DNA from: DASSNU01 sp035701265
GTDB taxonomy: Bacteria > Gemmatimonadota > Gemmatimonadetes > Gemmatimonadales > Gemmatimonadaceae
Assembly: GCA_035701265.1 (NCBI GenBank)
Contig: DASSNU010000011.1
Span: forward strand, 7,755-71,754
DNA: 64,000 nt
Direction of reading: 5' to 3'
Part shown: positions 61,739 to 64,000 of the stretch, piece after piece
Layout of the letters: every line of letters starts with the position of its first letter
Position numbering within the stretch: the first letter of the stretch is position 1
Program-made: the position numbers and the translations under genes
The notes under the pieces: model-generated
The model's database searches: none
What the model saw: only the letters and a program-made list of their open reading frames with translations
What the model was told of the DNA's origin: nothing

Positions 61739-62752
61739 ATGCGCTCCGGTGCTGAACGTGCTCGTCCTGGCGAGCGACTGCTCGATCATGTCCACGCGAT
61801 TGCGCGTGCACGGAATCTGAGCCCTCGCACGGAGGAAGCGTATCGGTCGTGGATCACGCGCTTCGCGCGATTTGGCGGGGTGCGGCATCCGTTGCAGCGG
61901 CCGGCCGGCGACGTGCGCCATTTCCTGGAGTGGCTGGCCACGGAACGGAAGGTATCGGCGAGCACGCTGAATCAGGCGTCGGCCGCGCTGCTCTTTCTGT
62001 ACCGCGACGTGCTGCGCGAACCGGCGCGGTTTCCGGCGGACATGCCGCGCGCGCGGCGCCCCACGCGCGTGCCCGACGTACTGGCGCCCGAGGAGGTCGC
62101 GCGATTACTGGCCGCCTTGCGCCCAGACCACCGGCTAGTGGTGGCGCTGCTGTACGGCACCGGGCTGCGGCTCATGGAGGCGTTGACACTGCGACTCAAG
62201 GACGTGGACTTGGCGCGGCGCCGGATCCACGTACACGACGGCAAGGGCGGGAAATCACGCTTCACGGTGCTTCCCGATTCATTGGTGCAGTCGATCGGCG
62301 AGCAGATGGCGCGCGTCCGCCGACAGCACGTCCGCGATGCGCGGCGAGGGGGCGGATATGTGGTGTTGCCCGGTGCATATGGGCGCAAGAATCCTGGGGC
62401 CGCGCGGGACTGGCGCTGGACCTGGCTCTTTCCCGCAGGGCGGCAGTACCGCGACCGGAGCAGCGGTCACGTATTTCGGCACCACGTCTTCAGTACCACG
62501 ATCCAGCGCGCGGTGAAGGATGCCGCGCGGGGGGCGGGGCTCAACAAGCGCGTGACGCCGCACACGATGCGGCACTCGTTCGCCACCCAGCTCCTGAGAA
62601 ACGGGTACGACGTGCGGACCGTGCAAGAACTTCTGGGGCATCGCGATCTCTCGACTACCATGATCTACCTGCACGTCCTGGATCACGGCGTAGGGGTGCG
62701 AAGCCCACTGGACACACTCGGCGGCACTGAGCGGCGCGAGGTGGGGCAGTAG
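61739..62752 (+). CDS. intI: Integron integrase (IntI-type tyrosine recombinase)
   Basis: 337 residues. Catalytic set: R144 (GTGLRLMEAL), H275 and R278 (TPHTMRHSFATQLL), H301 (ELLGHRDL) and Y310 (STTMIYLHV). Between them sits the insert found only in integron integrases: YVVLPGAYGRKNPGAARDW then RWTWLFPA and SSGHVFRHHVF. The end GVGVRSPLDTL is also IntI-typical. It recombines attI with attC. It points in the same direction as the cassettes, the inverted arrangement. GTG 61724 is a possible earlier start; no strong ribosome site. Confidence 0.93.
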   Translation: MRSGAERARPGERLLDHVHAIARARNLSPRTEEAYRSWITRFARFGGVRHPLQRPAGDVRHFLEWLATERKVSASTLNQASAALLFLYRDVLREPARFPADMPRARRPTRVPDVLAPEEVARLLAALRPDHRLVVALLYGTGLRLMEALTLRLKDVDLARRRIHVHDGKGGKSRFTVLPDSLVQSIGEQMARVRRQHVRDARRGGGYVVLPGAYGRKNPGAARDWRWTWLFPAGRQYRDRSSGHVFRHHVFSTTIQRAVKDAARGAGLNKRVTPHTMRHSFATQLLRNGYDVRTVQELLGHRDLSTTMIYLHVLDHGVGVRSPLDTLGGTERREVGQ

Positions 62753-62887
62753 GGACGTGCTGGCCTCCACCACGGCGGGCGTGGTCTCGAGGGTGGCGCG
62801 GTGTAGGCGGGGGTGCTTTGGGCGGTGTGCTATGGCCAGACAGTACTCGTCGGCCGTCGCGGGACCGGGCCGCCGCGCAGCCTTGCC

Positions 62888-63043
62888 CTCGGCGATGCTC
62901 GGCCCCATATGGATTAGGCAGCGTACACGCCGGATATTACTTTGGCGTTCATGAAGCGGTGGAGGCGCAGGTCCTGCGTGCGGAGTGGCTTTCGGCGTCG
63001 TCGACATGCCGTCGCCGCGCGAGAGCGGATTCTGCGACTCTGG
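62888..63043 (+). repeat. Direct repeat B downstream of the integron integrase
   Basis: Second copy of repeat A, in the 376-base region between intI and the first cassette gene, where attI is expected. The identical 24-base block is at 62911-62934. It may be part of attI, or a duplicated non-coding element of the integron platform. Confidence 0.8.
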
Positions 63044-63094
63044 GAGCGCCGCAGAAGATCGTGCTTGCAGCTCGCGGCCGTTTATGGAAGAACA

Positions 63095-63112
63095 GCCGAA
63101 TTGGCGTTAGAC
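63095..63112 (+). other. attI/cassette junction core GTTAGAC
   Basis: GTTAGAC (63106-63112) fits the GTTRRRY core and is identical to the R' core ending the attC at 63866-63872. It lies 17 bases before the first cassette ORF, so it marks the attI-cassette 1 boundary; the rest of attI should extend to its left. It could also be the end of an earlier, ORF-less cassette. Confidence 0.7.
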
Positions 63113-63128
63113 GCGCCATAGGGAATCC

Positions 63129-63752
63129 ATGAGTGACCAAGCAGTGCGGGGCATTTGGCCGCCTCACGAGGCGTTCTACATCGAGGCAATGCTATTCTGC
63201 ACAACCACCGCTCTCGAGGCCGCAGCCGAAGTCCAAGCGGCACTCGAGTTCGGGGCTCAGCACGCCCCTGCATCAGAAGAATGGCAGGACAGCGCCCGTA
63301 CGATCGTTAACGGCGTACAGACGATTGCTCTACAGGCCGCAGCGATTTCCCGGTATCTATGGCCAGTCCGCACCAAGGAGCCACACCTGTCGCGTGCACA
63401 CAGATTGCGCTCGGGGCTCGCAGTTAGCGATGACAGCTGCCTGCGCGATCGTGAATTGCGTAACACGCTAGAACATTTCGACGAGCGGCTCGACGAATTT
63501 TGTCAATCGTTAATTGCCGGCGTGATTCTGCCGACGTATGTGGGACCGCTTAATGGTGAGCCTGAAGTGCCGACTCACTTCTTTCGCGCGTACTACACGA
63601 ATATTGGCGTGTTCGAAGTGCTCGGTAACCGCTTTGAAATGACTCCGTTCCTCGAGGAAATCCAAGGGCTGCACGCGCGACTGTGGGCGTGTGGCCAGTC
63701 TGGTGGCCGGATTCCGCCTTCGCCTCCGACCGCCCTTTCGCAGGGCGCCTAA
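63129..63752 (+). CDS. Integron cassette 1: hypothetical protein
   Basis: 207 residues, no signal or membrane helix, mostly helical (YIEAMLFCTTTALEAAAEVQ, LRDRELRNTLEHFDERLDEF). The DRELRNTLEHFDERLDE segment recalls HEPN-like or DUF4145-like helical proteins, but I cannot assign a family. Base composition is clearly lower in GC than the neighbours, with many A/T third positions, a mark of transferred DNA. No ribosome site before the ATG. The stop codon TAA lies inside the attC core GCCTAAC, as in typical cassettes. Confidence 0.8.
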   Translation: MSDQAVRGIWPPHEAFYIEAMLFCTTTALEAAAEVQAALEFGAQHAPASEEWQDSARTIVNGVQTIALQAAAISRYLWPVRTKEPHLSRAHRLRSGLAVSDDSCLRDRELRNTLEHFDERLDEFCQSLIAGVILPTYVGPLNGEPEVPTHFFRAYYTNIGVFEVLGNRFEMTPFLEEIQGLHARLWACGQSGGRIPPSPPTALSQGA

Positions 63753-63872
63753 CAAGACGTTGCACCGGACAAGCGCGATAGGGCTGCCCGGTTGGAGCCT
63801 GGCGAGATCCTCTCGGATCAACCGTCATGGCACATGGGAGGCCGGCGCTCGCCGGTGAACTTTGCGTTAGAC
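63747..63872 (+). other. attC recombination site (126 bp)
   Basis: Starts with R'' GCCTAAC (63747-63753) and ends with R' GTTAGAC (63866-63872). The inner L sites pair as GTTGCACCGG with CCGGTGAAC, leaving one G unpaired, the extrahelical base that sets strand choice in attC. The centre is a variable region of about 75 bases with its own partial hairpins. All features of a working attC are present. Confidence 0.93.
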
Positions 63873-63924
63873 ACACCCGGTATTATGGTGTAAATTCAGG
63901 TCTGGGCGTATACCGGAGAGTCCA

Positions 63925-64000
63925 ATGCATACCGACCAGCTACCCATTCATAGCAACCCCGAGATCATGGGCGGCACGCCGGTGTTTGTGGGCACGCGCG
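63925..64000 (+). CDS. Integron cassette 2: DUF433 antitoxin-like protein (partial)
   Basis: 25 residues before the window edge: IHSNPEIMGGTPVFVGTR is the start of a DUF433 domain (NPEIMGGxPxxxGTR). DUF433 proteins are usually the antitoxin-like partner of a PIN-type toxin. GGAGAG lies 4-5 bases before the ATG. A toxin gene may follow in the same cassette beyond the window. Toxin-antitoxin cassettes are common in chromosomal integrons and stabilise the array. Confidence 0.82.
   Translation, partial: MHTDQLPIHSNPEIMGGTPVFVGTR

Noticed and set aside
61407..63043. Repeats A and B as attC sites
   Set aside because: They hold only one near-core (ATTAGGC) and no matching RYYYAAC partner or L-site pairing, unlike the true attC at 63747.
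63890..63925. Promoter for the second cassette (TATTATGGTGTAAATT region)
   Set aside because: AT-rich, but no -35/-10 pair with proper spacing could be defined.

Overview
The window is GC-rich (by eye close to 70 percent) and densely coded, with many ATGA or GTGA stop/start overlaps. A TIGR02999-type ECF sigma factor, a serine/threonine kinase fused to TPR repeats, a PadR regulator with an acidobacterial-type duplicated permease (ADOP/MacB-like), a membrane LuxR protein next to DUF4199, and several Tat or lipoprotein exports together suggest Gemmatimonadota (or a close Acidobacteriota-like relative). This is an inference from gene content; no rRNA is present.

Left part (1-6.9 kb): end of a response regulator, a DUF5335-like protein, a three-BON protein, a damaged tRNA-Gly-like sequence followed by a perfect palindrome, an ECF sigma factor convergent with a kinase-TPR protein, and a LuxR/DUF4199 pair. 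From 7 to 27 kb lies what looks like a nitrogen-oxide and redox-stress region: CBS proteins (one fused to a ribosome-hibernation domain), an Mrp-type ATPase without its CxxC, a K+/H+ antiporter, an AhpD-like protein, a Tat-exported copper nitrite reductase (NirK) divergent from two radical SAM/SPASM proteins (the second NirJ/AhbC-like), CopD-like and oxidase-like membrane proteins, DUF3565, a VOC protein, a KhtTU-like antiporter pair, a two-subunit molybdenum hydroxylase, a persulfide dioxygenase-like MBL/rhodanese protein and a second NirK.

From 27.5 to 30.6 kb are ubiE and glgA (overlapping) and two lipoproteins. From 31.98 to 42.56 kb a compact operon carries nearly the whole pentose phosphate pathway: pgl, glk, tkt, a fused transaldolase/phosphoglucose isomerase, a HAD hydrolase, gnd, zwf and rpiA. 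From 42.6 to 56 kb follow a membrane protein with its winged-helix regulator, uppS, DUF4173, small membrane proteins, a hydrolase, hemQ, tRNA-Pro(GGG), a GAF histidine kinase and the PadR/ADOP pair. From 56.2 to 61.3 kb the nitrogen-oxide theme returns: a DUF542 protein, a Crp/Fnr regulator, an oxidase-like 12-helix membrane protein, an SPW protein, CtaG and DUF488. Palindromes of the form TGAC-N4-GTCA occur upstream of mrp, the radical SAM operon and the DUF542 gene, and with one mismatch upstream of the oxidase-like gene, so the Crp/Fnr protein may control both regions as one NO-responsive regulon.

Right end (61.4-64 kb): a chromosomal integron. An integron-type tyrosine integrase (with the IntI-specific insert) is followed, in the same orientation, by a first cassette of lower GC whose stop codon lies inside a 126-bp attC site, then by a second cassette starting with a DUF433 antitoxin-like gene cut by the window edge. 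Integrase and cassettes in the same direction is the less common inverted arrangement. The integrase gene is bracketed by about 157-bp imperfect direct repeats whose role I cannot assign.
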